From: Flavilitoribacter sp020436695
GTDB taxonomy: Bacteria > Bacteroidota > Bacteroidia > Chitinophagales > Saprospiraceae
Direction: 5' to 3'
DNA: 64,000 nt
Assembly: GCA_041392665.1 (NCBI GenBank)
Contig: JAWKLQ010000032.1
Location: forward strand, 62,001-126,000
In this document: piece after piece, positions 52,307 through 60,902 of the stretch
Position numbering within the stretch: the stretch's first letter is position 1
How the letters are laid out: the number at the start of each line of letters is the position of its first letter
Program-made: the position numbers and the translations under genes
The notes under the pieces: model-generated
Seen by the model: the letters and a program-made list of their open reading frames with translations, nothing else
Told to the model about the DNA's origin: nothing
Databases searched by the model: none

Positions 52307-55300
52307 TTAGTTTTCGCCGACAACAAACAGCGACAGGTCATCCCGTTGTAGCTGATTCTCCGGCATAAAGGGGGTCTGATTGGTAGTTGCATTTGGCTTT
52401 TGCGTCTTAATCAGATTCGGTACCCGACGACGCAGAAAATCATAGAGTTCGCCCAGTGTAATGATGCTGTTGTTATCCAGATCGGCCTGAAAAGCGCCAT
52501 TCTCATCCATACAGGCTTTGTTGGCAAAGCCTTCGAGTATGGCCTCGGTAAAAGCACCGTTCTGCCAGCGTGCATCTTCATAGCTCAATTCGTTGGAACG
52601 GCAGGACGTAAGCGTACTCATGCCCGGATGCATAGCCGCCAGTTTAGTAAGTGCATCCGCACGGGCTACATCCGACATGGATTTACTGTCGGCAGCTCCA
52701 CTATGACAGGCGTCGATGAAGATGACTTTTTTACAATCAATCTTTTCCAGTTCCTGCACGATGTCCCGCTGGTAATCAATGGTACGGGTTCGCTCGTACC
52801 GTGGATCGTAGTTGGATGGCAGCAGCAAAAATCCACCCTCTCCATTCTTACCGTGCGAAGAAATGAACAACAGCAACACATCATTGCGCAGTATTCTTTG
52901 AGCAGCAGCCGGATTGCGATATTGATATACCAGATCGGCTACCGCTTCCCGGATTCTATCCGCTTCGGTTTCTTCACTCGTTACCAGCTTGTGCACGATC
53001 ACCTGACCGAACAGTTTATGTTGTCCGGACTGGCTATCAAATGCATTGGCAAAATCCGTGGCATCTTTAGCGGTAAATTTAAGATCATTGTGGCTGGGGC
53101 CGATCGCCAGCACATGCAAATTCGGTTGCCGGGGTTGATAATAGATCACCATCGTACTGGATGCAAATTCTCCATCCGCAAGTTTGACTTTGACCTGTAC
53201 GCGGTTCTCCCCGGGTTCCAGGCGTACATTGGCTTCGTACACATATTGGTTGCCGCCTCTGGAATTATCGCCGGGGTACAGATCCACTTCATCCATCTTC
53301 GATCCATCCAGTGCCTGATTGTTGCGATACACTGTAAAATGTTGCTGTTGTACCGGCACGGGGGTACTGACTCCCATCTGGATGCTGTAAATATTCCCTT
53401 CGGAAATGATATTCTTAATATCGGTCTTGTTCGGATTGGGTTTAGTCAGGATCATCACCACTTCATTGTTGGTCATCAGGGCCTTATCCAGGGTTTTAGT
53501 AAATTTCTGGCCATTAAACGTGACGGTGCAGGTGATACTCATACTGGGGGCGCGCAGGGTAGCATTCCTTTTGAACTGTAGACGTGCTTTTTCCGAGCCG
53601 TTTGGTGCTATACGCTGTAAGTTGACAATGCGCGACCCTACGGGTTCCAATCCGTCGGGCAGATCGAAAATGACCGAAACGGGCTGGGCAATAAAATCGC
53701 CCGGGTTGCGGATCACTACGGTCAGGGTCTGAATGTCGGAAGTTTTGCTCTCCTCAAACTGATAGTCGGCGAATTCCACGCCGGCCGCTATCGGCATTTT
53801 GGATTTAATCTTTGTAGTAAATTGCTGGACCTGGGTATTGCCGACCATAACAGACACCCCTAGTTCGCTCTCCCCGGTAGCCAGTCCACTTTCGGCAATA
53901 ACCGGGATACGTATTTCCCGCTGCCCGCCGTCCGGCAGGGAAGTCAGATAATTAGTTTCCCAAAAAGTCAGGCCACTAACCGTTTTACGACGATCTACCT
54001 GCACCTTTATATCATGCAGATCGGCCCCCGTCACATTATTGAGGGTAAAAGAGAGGTAGGTACGATCATTAGGTTTAAGCTGCCCGTCAACAGTGTGCAG
54101 GCGGGTCTGGGAAGCTTCCAGTCCAGATTGCTTGCCACCGGCAACAGAGCCAAATTGCTTTTCGTTTTCCCAACGCACCAGCCAGGGTGCTTTTCCACCG
54201 TTCCCTTTTGATTCGGTATAACCGGCCATCACCAGACTCCCATCGTGTAGAAAATTCAGATCGTTGGCCATATCTTCTTTGTTATCGCCGTATGGGTATT
54301 CCCACTGGCGTACTCCACCGGCATCGATCTGTACCAGAAAAGCACTGTATTGGCGGGCACCGGAGCGATGAGATTTCGTTCCCCCGGCAACGACGAGTTG
54401 CCCGTCCGGACTCTCACTCAGGGTCATTGCCAGGTCATCGTCTTTGCCACCGTAGGTTTGATCCCATTGCAGGAAGCCCCCACTGCTTATCTTACTGACC
54501 CACATATCCATACCGCCCGCGCCTTTGGAGGTGGTTAACCCACAGAAGGCCAAGCCGCCGTCTTTGGTTACGATCACATCGCTGACCTCTTCCCAGTCCC
54601 TGTCACCAAAGAGTTTTACCCAGCTCTGTTCACCGTCGGGCCGGGTACGCAATACATATACCTGTCCGCGATCACCGAGCGATGACTTTTGGCTGTTGCC
54701 TACCAGCACGACACCACCATCCGACATCAGGGCCATTCTTTTAATCGGTTCGAAATTGCCCCGACCGAGTTGCTTTTCCCAGATGATCTCCTGCTCCCGG
54801 ATGTTTGCCAGCCAGATATCTCCGTTGCGACCGCCGTCTTTGTAGCCGGCAGCCAACACAGATCCATCAGGCAATAATGCCAGACTTATAAAAGCATCTT
54901 CTCCGGTAGACCCGAAATCTTTTTTCCAGATCACCTCTCCCCTTTCATCGGTTTTGACCAGCCAGGCATCACCTTTGCCCAGGCCCGATGACTCGGTATA
55001 TCCAGCCAACATCAGATGTCCGTCGAAGGTTTGTACCACATCCGTTATCCGGTCGTCTTTATTGCCGCCGTAGCGCTTTTCGGCAACTTTGCCGCCTGTG
55101 CTGTAATCCGTAATAACCAGGTAGGCGTCCGATCCGCCTTCCGTTCGGGAGTTGGTTTCCCCAACAGAAACGATGTTGCCGTTGGTCAATTCGATCACCC
55201 GGTAAAAAATATCGTTCTGGCCGCCGCCGAAAGTGAGGTCCCAGCTTAAGCGGCCGGGTTGTGCCAAAAGGAGGGTTGGTAGTAAACTCAGTAGTAGGAA

Positions 55301-55312
55301 TAACTTTTTCAT
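52307..55312 (-). CDS. Exported caspase-family protease with propeller and EF-hand loop
   Basis: A 1,001-residue protein from the ATG at 55312, with a signal peptide (MKKLFLLLSLLPTLLLAQ). Residues 20-390 are a beta propeller of repeated blades (TFDGHLMLAGYTESSGLGKGDAW-type, each with G-G-D). Residues about 400-680 are beta-sandwich domains (NPGDFIAQPVSVIFDLPDG). Residues about 720-1000 are a caspase-like C14 domain: H820 in FISSHGKNG and C869 in IDACHSG. A loop DLDNNSIITLGE (52448-52483) matches the 12-residue EF-hand calcium loop. Substrate specificity is unknown. It is the first gene after a strong promoter and is followed by the adhesin and SprF genes. Confidence 0.85.
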   Translation of the reverse strand: MKKLFLLLSLLPTLLLAQPGRLSWDLTFGGGQNDIFYRVIELTNGNIVSVGETNSRTEGGSDAYLVITDYSTGGKVAEKRYGGNKDDRITDVVQTFDGHLMLAGYTESSGLGKGDAWLVKTDERGEVIWKKDFGSTGEDAFISLALLPDGSVLAAGYKDGGRNGDIWLANIREQEIIWEKQLGRGNFEPIKRMALMSDGGVVLVGNSQKSSLGDRGQVYVLRTRPDGEQSWVKLFGDRDWEEVSDVIVTKDGGLAFCGLTTSKGAGGMDMWVSKISSGGFLQWDQTYGGKDDDLAMTLSESPDGQLVVAGGTKSHRSGARQYSAFLVQIDAGGVRQWEYPYGDNKEDMANDLNFLHDGSLVMAGYTESKGNGGKAPWLVRWENEKQFGSVAGGKQSGLEASQTRLHTVDGQLKPNDRTYLSFTLNNVTGADLHDIKVQVDRRKTVSGLTFWETNYLTSLPDGGQREIRIPVIAESGLATGESELGVSVMVGNTQVQQFTTKIKSKMPIAAGVEFADYQFEESKTSDIQTLTVVIRNPGDFIAQPVSVIFDLPDGLEPVGSRIVNLQRIAPNGSEKARLQFKRNATLRAPSMSITCTVTFNGQKFTKTLDKALMTNNEVVMILTKPNPNKTDIKNIISEGNIYSIQMGVSTPVPVQQQHFTVYRNNQALDGSKMDEVDLYPGDNSRGGNQYVYEANVRLEPGENRVQVKVKLADGEFASSTMVIYYQPRQPNLHVLAIGPSHNDLKFTAKDATDFANAFDSQSGQHKLFGQVIVHKLVTSEETEADRIREAVADLVYQYRNPAAAQRILRNDVLLLFISSHGKNGEGGFLLLPSNYDPRYERTRTIDYQRDIVQELEKIDCKKVIFIDACHSGAADSKSMSDVARADALTKLAAMHPGMSTLTSCRSNELSYEDARWQNGAFTEAILEGFANKACMDENGAFQADLDNNSIITLGELYDFLRRRVPNLIKTQKPNATTNQTPFMPENQLQRDDLSLFVVGEN
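52448..52483 (-). other. EF-hand-like calcium loop in the caspase
   Basis: The residues Asp-Leu-Asp-Asn-Asn-Ser-Ile-Ile-Thr-Leu-Gly-Glu satisfy EF-hand positions 1, 3, 5, 8 and 12, following the catalytic core. It suggests that calcium binds this protease, as in some metacaspases. Function is inferred. Confidence 0.55.
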
Positions 55313-55387
55313 AGCAATCATTTCTGTAGGGATTTTTGGGGGACTTCCTGTCCGTAGCTGTGATCTACGAAATAAGAACAGGATAGT

Positions 55388-55419
55388 CAAATTTAGCTAA
55401 CAAATGTCTGGTTTTCAAA
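55388..55419 (-). promoter_or_regulatory. Promoter of the caspase-adhesin-sprF unit
   Basis: On the minus strand TTTG (55416-55419) is followed by exactly 20 bases and then TAAATTTG (55388-55395), the full Bacteroidota consensus with ideal spacing. It would start transcription about 70 bases before the caspase start codon. Confidence 0.75.
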
Positions 55420-55552
55420 TTATCATTAATTGATGCGGGTGCCGGATTGTGGGTGTTGATCCCCCCGGTGTATACAATGAACGTTCTATATCGCATTTTC
55501 CGTTCAGACCATTCTGTTCTGGTCGACATCTATTCCCACTTTTGCCCCCGGG

Positions 55553-57049
55553 CTACCGCTCTCCGGTGGCAGATTCGGTTATCAGAATCAGGGGTACAAT
55601 ATATCCTTCCGAGCGGGTAGCTGCCTGAAATGTGGCTTCGTTCCGGCTGTATTCGATATCTGCCTGCGGTACGAAATGTTTGCCCATCACCTGTTGCAGG
55701 TGTTGCATCGGCTCGGCTCCGACCTCACCCATCTTGGAACAAATAAATTTTAGGCCTTTGTTACTGATCTGACGTTTCGCAAAAAGTATATACATCACAT
55801 CTTGGCCTTGCTGATTAATACGGAGGGCTTTGTCCTGCCCGGGAACCGTGATCTGGCTACCAGCTTCTACGACCAGGGCCGATTCGTTCTTTCCGGTAAA
55901 CTTACTGTTAAGCTGCCCTTTACGAGGCCAGTGGATGTTTACTTCGCCCCGGGCATCAACCGTAAAAACGTATAAATAAAGATTGGTTTCCTGCGTAGCC
56001 GCCGTCAGTTGGAACAATTGACCTACCGTCCATTGCTCACGAGTGCGGTAGATACCCTGCTGCCCCGTCACGGTCGCATTTTTGAATATCGGCTCCTGAC
56101 CGTTGAAGCTATCCAGGTATTTCAGCGTACCGCTACCGGATAATTTGAGCAGCGACCGGGTCTCGGACATCACTGCCGGTTCGGCTGCCGGTTTGGTAAC
56201 AGGCGCTCCCAGATTTCCAATAAGAATATAAGCGTACTTACAATACTCAGCAAAATCCTCGTATTTGATCCGGATGAATCCCTTATCGCCCCAGTTGGGT
56301 CCCCAACTGTTAAAGATCAGAAAGGCGCCCACTTCGTCATCATATCCCACCACGGTCATGGCGTGTCCGCCGGCAGGATTGGTATTGCCGAGGTCGGGCC
56401 ACCAGAATTTGGCCTGGTTCAACTGGTAAAAATTCTGCCGGATGGCCATACCGATGACCACCGGTTCGCGTTGAGCCAAGGCACGCTTTACTTTCCAGAT
56501 CTTGGTTTTAGCTGCATCCTGTCGGCCGAATAAGGTAAGATAGTCGCTGATGGTATCCCGCTGTGCCAGTTGCATCAGCGAGACATTCGGCTGCTTTTCA
56601 CAATCCTCAACATTGAAGTCGAAAGCACTGGCCGGGCAATCTCCACGGGTATGTAAAAATTCCATGGCCCTTGACAGGCTGGAACCCTGCCGGCAGTGCC
56701 CCTGCTTGATCTGATTGTAAATAAACAGAGCAGAATAGGCATTGGATGTGATGGTATTCCTATCGGTCCAGTTTTCTTTTATTGCCCTGCGGATCGTCAA
56801 AGCGCCGTAACCGACAGCCCATCCTACACAGGAAAAGATGTCACCCTGGTTGCGCACTTCCGGGCAGTATGGAGAAAGATCTACGTTCTTCGGCAGGTTA
56901 AGGTCCCTGCTGCCGTCGTAGGCGGGTAGTTGGGAAAGGGTGTCGTAAACTTCGTCGTCAAAAATGAGTCCGGTAGCCGGTTCCTGGGCGGTCAGCGTAA
57001 AACTCCCTACCAGCAGAAACAGGCCACTTAGCCAGTTTAGGTTTTTCAT
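55553..57049 (-). CDS. Exported papain-family protease with DUF4384-like tail
   Basis: A 498-residue protein with a signal peptide (ending FTLTAQ). A C1-type peptidase domain holds the oxyanion Gln68, catalytic Cys74 (RNQGDIFSCVGWA), His229 (GGHAMTVVGYDD) and Asn247 (IFNSWGPNWG), all in papain order. It has no obvious pro-domain beyond ~40 residues. The C-terminal part (about 320-450: WTVGQLFQLTA, LYLYVFTVDARGEVNIHWP, SQITVPG, ALRINQQGQDVMYILFA) matches the DUF4384 pattern. Such domains often accompany proteases and caspases in this phylum. It lies 240 bases upstream of the caspase gene on the same strand. Confidence 0.84.
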   Translation of the reverse strand: MKNLNWLSGLFLLVGSFTLTAQEPATGLIFDDEVYDTLSQLPAYDGSRDLNLPKNVDLSPYCPEVRNQGDIFSCVGWAVGYGALTIRRAIKENWTDRNTITSNAYSALFIYNQIKQGHCRQGSSLSRAMEFLHTRGDCPASAFDFNVEDCEKQPNVSLMQLAQRDTISDYLTLFGRQDAAKTKIWKVKRALAQREPVVIGMAIRQNFYQLNQAKFWWPDLGNTNPAGGHAMTVVGYDDEVGAFLIFNSWGPNWGDKGFIRIKYEDFAEYCKYAYILIGNLGAPVTKPAAEPAVMSETRSLLKLSGSGTLKYLDSFNGQEPIFKNATVTGQQGIYRTREQWTVGQLFQLTAATQETNLYLYVFTVDARGEVNIHWPRKGQLNSKFTGKNESALVVEAGSQITVPGQDKALRINQQGQDVMYILFAKRQISNKGLKFICSKMGEVGAEPMQHLQQVMGKHFVPQADIEYSRNEATFQAATRSEGYIVPLILITESATGER

Positions 57050-57323
57050 GATAGCGTAGGCTTTTGCTGAAATGTGTCGTGATTGTTGGAAGTGTACCCA
57101 GATCAGGATAAAAAAGGTATTCTTCTTAACATTTCACCAACAGATCACACATACCCGCTATAAACTTGTGTTAAATAAGCAGGAATAGGGTAATCATTTT
57201 CCTCTTCGGGACATCATATTAGTAGAAGCGTCTAAGAAATGCTAGGAAAGATCGAAAGAAATGGGGGTTGTGTCGCTTCTGAGGTAGCTTTAGAAAAAGC
57301 CTTACAACCAAATACCAATAAGA

Positions 57324-57370
57324 GACGGAGAAAAAAGAAATTGTTCATTTATTTCCGTCAAACTACCAAG
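57324..57370 (+). repeat. GACGGAG element, 47-base copy
   Basis: GACGGAGAAAAAA at the left and ATTTCCGTCAAACTACCAAG at the right bound 47 bases. The right end lies four bases before the start codon at 57374. The copy at 63478 has the same length and ends. Confidence 0.6.
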
Positions 57371-57373
57371 ACT

Positions 57374-57562
57374 ATGAAAAAGTATTTTCAAAACCGCCTG
57401 GAAGCAATCGACTGGATTGCCGAGCAAGCCGAAAACGAAGGGCAATTTGAAGTGCTTCGCGAACAGTTGCAATTCAACTTCATCTATACCGGCACCTATT
57501 TTCTTGAATTGGAAGAAAAACCGGCTGAAATCGTCTGGTTGGATAATTCCAAGATCCGCTGA
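57374..57562 (+). CDS. Small protein of unknown function
   Basis: A 62-residue acidic protein (MKKYFQNRLEAIDWIAEQAE, then NEGQFEVLREQLQFNFIYTG). The frame extends upstream to 57239 but that part is the GACGGAG element and its flank, so the ATG at 57374 is preferred. The first half is helical and the second beta (IYTGTYFLELEEKPAEIVWL). No signal peptide and no family recognised. Its composition is protein-like with normal codon use, so I think it is real. It is convergent with the hpt gene. Confidence 0.55.
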   Translation: MKKYFQNRLEAIDWIAEQAENEGQFEVLREQLQFNFIYTGTYFLELEEKPAEIVWLDNSKIR

Positions 57563-57604
57563 TTGCTACTTCATGCGTTCATATTGTCTGCTCATTACTG
57601 AACA

Positions 57605-58153
57605 TCACAAACTCCCGGCCTCAACCAATTGATACAGGCCCGGTAGATTTCTTCCCAAACCGTCATAATCCAGCCCATAGCCTACCACAAAATCGGGTGG
57701 GATCTCAAAGCATTTGTAATCGATGCTCACCGGGAACTCATGCGCAGCCGGTTTTTCCAACAAAGTGGCCAGCGCAATAGATGCAGGTTCCAGTTTTTTC
57801 AGATCCGGCAAAAAATAATGCATGGTGCGCCCCGAATCCACAATATCCTCTACCAATATAACATGCCGCCCCTTCACATCTTCCTTTAATCCGATCACCG
57901 TTTGTACATCACCGCTGGAAGTCAGGTGATGATAAGAGGCCAGCCTGATGAAACTGATCTCGCAGGGGATGTTGCAGGCCCGGACCAGATCCGCCGCAAA
58001 AATGAAAGCGCCATTCAGTATCCCCAGGAAGAGTGGGCGTTTGCCGGCATAATCTCTTGAGATGGCTGCTGCAATTTCACTTATTTTTCCAGCTATTTCC
58101 TCCGGTGAGATGATAGGCTCAAAAGTGAGATCATGTAGTTGTACGGTTTGCAT
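57605..58153 (-). CDS. hpt: Hypoxanthine phosphoribosyltransferase
   Basis: A 182-residue purine salvage enzyme from the ATG at 58153, which best fits family length; the frame continues upstream to 58225. The PRPP-binding motif VILVEDIVDSGRTMHYFLPDL is intact, with the flexible-loop region RLASYHHLTSSGDV and a GILNGAFIFAADLVR loop that binds pyrophosphate. It makes IMP or GMP from free bases and PRPP in the cytoplasm. The KxxxIPPDFVVGYGLDYD end is typical. There are no operon partners. Confidence 0.92.
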   Translation of the reverse strand: MQTVQLHDLTFEPIISPEEIAGKISEIAAAISRDYAGKRPLFLGILNGAFIFAADLVRACNIPCEISFIRLASYHHLTSSGDVQTVIGLKEDVKGRHVILVEDIVDSGRTMHYFLPDLKKLEPASIALATLLEKPAAHEFPVSIDYKCFEIPPDFVVGYGLDYDGLGRNLPGLYQLVEAGSL

Positions 58154-58329
58154 AAACTTTGGTTGATGGAGTGGGAAGTTCAATCTTTCTGCAGCAATTT
58201 CTCGCGTGTAATAGTAAACCGGCATTTAGCGCTCTCCGAGTGCGTGCGAAACAAAAAAACTTGAGCTCTGAGAGTGCTTCACGCCGGTTTTGCTACCGTT
58301 TCCTATACGGCTAGTTCATTCTGTGATAT

Positions 58330-58340
58330 GACTTACGACT
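58330..58340 (+). repeat. GACTTACGACT word
   Basis: An exact copy just past the end of the M28 gene, with the related CAGACTGAAGACTAAAG following. Confidence 0.5.
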
Positions 58341-58361
58341 CACTGATATACAGACTGAAGA

Positions 58362-59777
58362 CTAAAGACCATATTTATCCAACAGATACACCAAAGCAGT
58401 CATTGCCGCTGCTCCCAGTTCCAGTTCGCGTTTATTCACCGCTTCAAAGCGATCGGCATCCGTGTGGTGATAATCGAAATAACGTTGAGAATCGGGATAG
58501 AGCCCAAACAATAATCCGCCCTGTCCTTTCAATCCGCTGATATCCGCTCCCGAGCCCCCGGGGCTCAGAGTCAGTCCGTAAGGCTCTAGCAGCGGCAACC
58601 AGCGATTAACCTTCCGGAACTTCTTTTTAAATACGTCATCATTCCCTTCACAGGTAAAGCCTCGTGGCGTAAAACCTCCCCGATCCGACTCGATCGCGGC
58701 CATGTGATACTCACCGGCTTCATTCGACTTTTCCCAGTAGGTACGCCCACCGGCCAAACCATTCTCCTCGTTCATAAAGAGTACACAACGGATGGTCCGT
58801 TTCGGCCGGTAAGCCAACTGCCGTAAAGTCTGTAGTACGGCCATAGACTGCACACAACCGGAACCGTCATCGTGCGCACCTTCGCCCAGGTCCCAGGAAT
58901 CGAGATGGCCACCCACCAGAATGATCTCTTCCGGATGCTCTGTTCCTTTTATCTCTCCGATCACATTATAAGATGGTTTTTCCGAGAGCATCCGTGATCC
59001 CGAGCGCAGATATACCCGCACCGGCTCTTCGGCAACCAGCGCGCTCAATGCTTCGGCATCATTGGTAGTAATGGCGATCGCCGGAATGGCGGGGTATTCC
59101 GGATCGTAACGGAGTGAACCGGTATGCGGCACATCATCCAGACCGGTAGTCATGGAACGTACCAGCACACCAACCGCCCCGTAGCGGGCAGCCCGGGAAG
59201 CACCAGCGCCCCGCTGATCGACCGCTCCACCGTAGGCCTGAAAGGTATTGATAGCGGTAGGATCAAGCGGCCGGTTGTAAAATACGATCTTACCGGCAAT
59301 CCCCGCTTCACCCAGTTCGTCCACTTCGTCCAGATTTTTCACTTCTACCACTTCAGCGGTAATACCTCCGAATGGCGTACCGATGGAATTTCCCAGTGCT
59401 ACTCCATGCAACTCCACACTCCCCATCTTGGTCGAGTTAACTACTCTAACTATTTCCTTTTCTCCTCTTTCCCAATGAGGCACCATACAGGCTTGCAGCC
59501 AGACACTGTCCAGCGGTAAGGTATCCAGCATTTGTTGGGTGTAAGTGACGGCCGCAGCCGCCTGAGGAGAACCACTCAGCCGGGCACCGATCTTTTTGGT
59601 GAGATAATGGAGCCAGTTGTAAGCATCACTCTGCGTCAAAGCCTGATCAAAGATGGATCGAATGGCGAAGGCATCCTCGTCTTTTTCGTCCGCTTTTTCG
59701 TTTTGCGAGCTTCCCAGCAGCGGCAAAATCAGTAAAAAGCATAGTGTAAAAAGCACATTTAGGTATTTATTAAGCAT
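58362..59777 (-). CDS. M28 family carboxypeptidase Q-like exopeptidase
   Basis: A 471-residue exported zinc peptidase with a signal peptide (ending LGSSQ). After a PA-like inserted domain (about 130-250) comes the M28 core: VGGHLDSWDLGEGAHDDGSG (His and Asp ligands), NEENG with the catalytic Glu, SDRGG, and the final His in YHHTDADRFEAV. This matches the plasma glutamate carboxypeptidase/carboxypeptidase Q group, which cleave dipeptides and small peptides. Likely periplasmic or secreted. It stands alone on the leftward strand. Confidence 0.85.
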   Translation of the reverse strand: MLNKYLNVLFTLCFLLILPLLGSSQNEKADEKDEDAFAIRSIFDQALTQSDAYNWLHYLTKKIGARLSGSPQAAAAVTYTQQMLDTLPLDSVWLQACMVPHWERGEKEIVRVVNSTKMGSVELHGVALGNSIGTPFGGITAEVVEVKNLDEVDELGEAGIAGKIVFYNRPLDPTAINTFQAYGGAVDQRGAGASRAARYGAVGVLVRSMTTGLDDVPHTGSLRYDPEYPAIPAIAITTNDAEALSALVAEEPVRVYLRSGSRMLSEKPSYNVIGEIKGTEHPEEIILVGGHLDSWDLGEGAHDDGSGCVQSMAVLQTLRQLAYRPKRTIRCVLFMNEENGLAGGRTYWEKSNEAGEYHMAAIESDRGGFTPRGFTCEGNDDVFKKKFRKVNRWLPLLEPYGLTLSPGGSGADISGLKGQGGLLFGLYPDSQRYFDYHHTDADRFEAVNKRELELGAAAMTALVYLLDKYGL

Positions 59778-60061
59778 CGTCTCTCAAAATTTTCAAAAAA
59801 AATGAAAAAAATCATTGTTATTTTTTTGGCCAGGCGAATTTTTTATTAACAAAACCGCTTTAAAAAATTATTTTGCTGTTTGTCTCAAGGGGAAATTTTA
59901 TTTTTCCAGAAAGACAAAAAACCTCATTTTGTGCCATCTGACATATAACATATTTTCAATTTCACGCTCCCACTTTTTTCAAATGATGAAATTTGTAGGA
60001 TTTTTAAAAAAAAATGCTGTATTTTAGATGACACAATCGAATGAGTTATCAATTTTTTTGC
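59778..60061. other. AT-rich intergenic, no gene seen
   Basis: A very AT-rich stretch upstream of the M28 gene, with many A and T runs and no convincing open frame or hairpin. It probably holds that gene's promoter, but no full match to the consensus is seen. Confidence 0.35.
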
Positions 60062-60069
60062 TAAATTTG
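60062..60069 (+). promoter_or_regulatory. -7 box upstream of RNA candidate D
   Basis: TAAATTTG matches TAnnTTTG. No TTTG lies at the usual -33 distance. Confidence 0.35.
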
Positions 60070-60075
60070 TAATTG

Positions 60076-60202
60076 TAAAAATTACACAAAGTGCTGGAAG
60101 CAGCACGATTCAAAATTGACAACAGTTTTCTGTTAATATATAATTTGGTTTTATTTGGTTAGGGCTGAGGTAGTGCTATGGTGGCGCTGCCTCTTTTTTT
60201 TT
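60076..60202 (+). ncRNA. Candidate structured non-coding RNA D
   Basis: About 125 bases without a gene, with hairpins GTGCTG-GAAG-CAGCAC (60091-60106), AACAG-TTTT-CTGTT (60121-60134) and a strong terminator GAGGTAGTGC/GCGCTGCCTC (60167-60193, two G-U pairs) followed by nine T residues. A TAAATTTG box sits just upstream. The next gene on the right is leftward, so this would be a free RNA. I do not recognise its family. Confidence 0.5.
60167..60202 (+). terminator. Intrinsic terminator of RNA candidate D
   Basis: Ten-base-pair stem (60167-60176 with 60184-60193), seven-base loop and T9. Confidence 0.8.
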
Positions 60203-60232
60203 ACCCCTTGCGAAATTTTGTCTTCGATGGCT

Positions 60233-60805
60233 TTAGAACCCATTCCCTTCAAAATAAGCTTCTACACTTACCGTTTTAGGTGACGAACCTATCGTTTTCT
60301 GAGTACTCACGATCTGATAACGCTCTCTGGGAAGGTATTGCAGGTCCTGTTCCGTATGGGCAATGGCCGAATGGCTCCGGTTTAGTATGTGAATTGCAGT
60401 CACCTTACCCGATTGGAAGCTGATCTCCAGTAAGCGGGTGACCAGACTGGTATCGATAGCGGTGTAGGAAAGCGCGGCTAATTGTCTGCCCTGCATAATG
60501 CTGTCTACCCGATATTTATCCGACCATGCCGGCCGGTTGATGTCGGAGCGACTAAAGATCTGTAGCTCCTGCGAAAAGTCAATTCCATCCACTTCTTTTT
60601 CTTCTTCCTGATCCCCGATGCGCACTTTTTTCCGGATGCCGGGCTGATCAGCACTCAGCTGGGCAACCTGTCCTTTAAAGTAGCCCTCCAGATCAAAAAA
60701 AGTGTCCTTCTTCATTCCTCCGGAAGAGGAAGAGGCTGGATTACAGGCCCATAGGAGTGTTAACAGGAAAAACAGACTGAAGTATTTGCAGAACTGCCGG
60801 ATCAA
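60233..60805 (-). CDS. Lipoprotein of unknown function, non-ATG start
   Basis: About 190 residues. No ATG lies upstream of the signal sequence; the best start is a TTG at 60805, which gives a compact lipoprotein signal (IRQFCKYFSLFFLLTLLWAC). A TTG at 60868 would add 21 residues. The mature part has an acidic/basic stretch (IGDQEEEKEVDGIDF) and reads as beta strands, with no family recognised. Its upstream region is occupied by the 171-base inverted-repeat element, so its promoter may lie in or beyond that element. Confidence 0.6.
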   Translation of the reverse strand: MIRQFCKYFSLFFLLTLLWACNPASSSSGGMKKDTFFDLEGYFKGQVAQLSADQPGIRKKVRIGDQEEEKEVDGIDFSQELQIFSRSDINRPAWSDKYRVDSIMQGRQLAALSYTAIDTSLVTRLLEISFQSGKVTAIHILNRSHSAIAHTEQDLQYLPRERYQIVSTQKTIGSSPKTVSVEAYFEGNGF

Positions 60806-60902
60806 TGTGTAGGTAACAGGCACCTGATCTTCATTACTGGCGATGGTATACAGGAAGTATCTTTTCAAGACAAAGTTTTTACGGCTTATTAGCAGGGCTG
60901 CA

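Noticed and set aside
60076..60202. Signal recognition particle RNA
   Set aside because: It has GGAAGCAGC in a hairpin, but the GGTCAGG half of the conserved SRP tip is missing.
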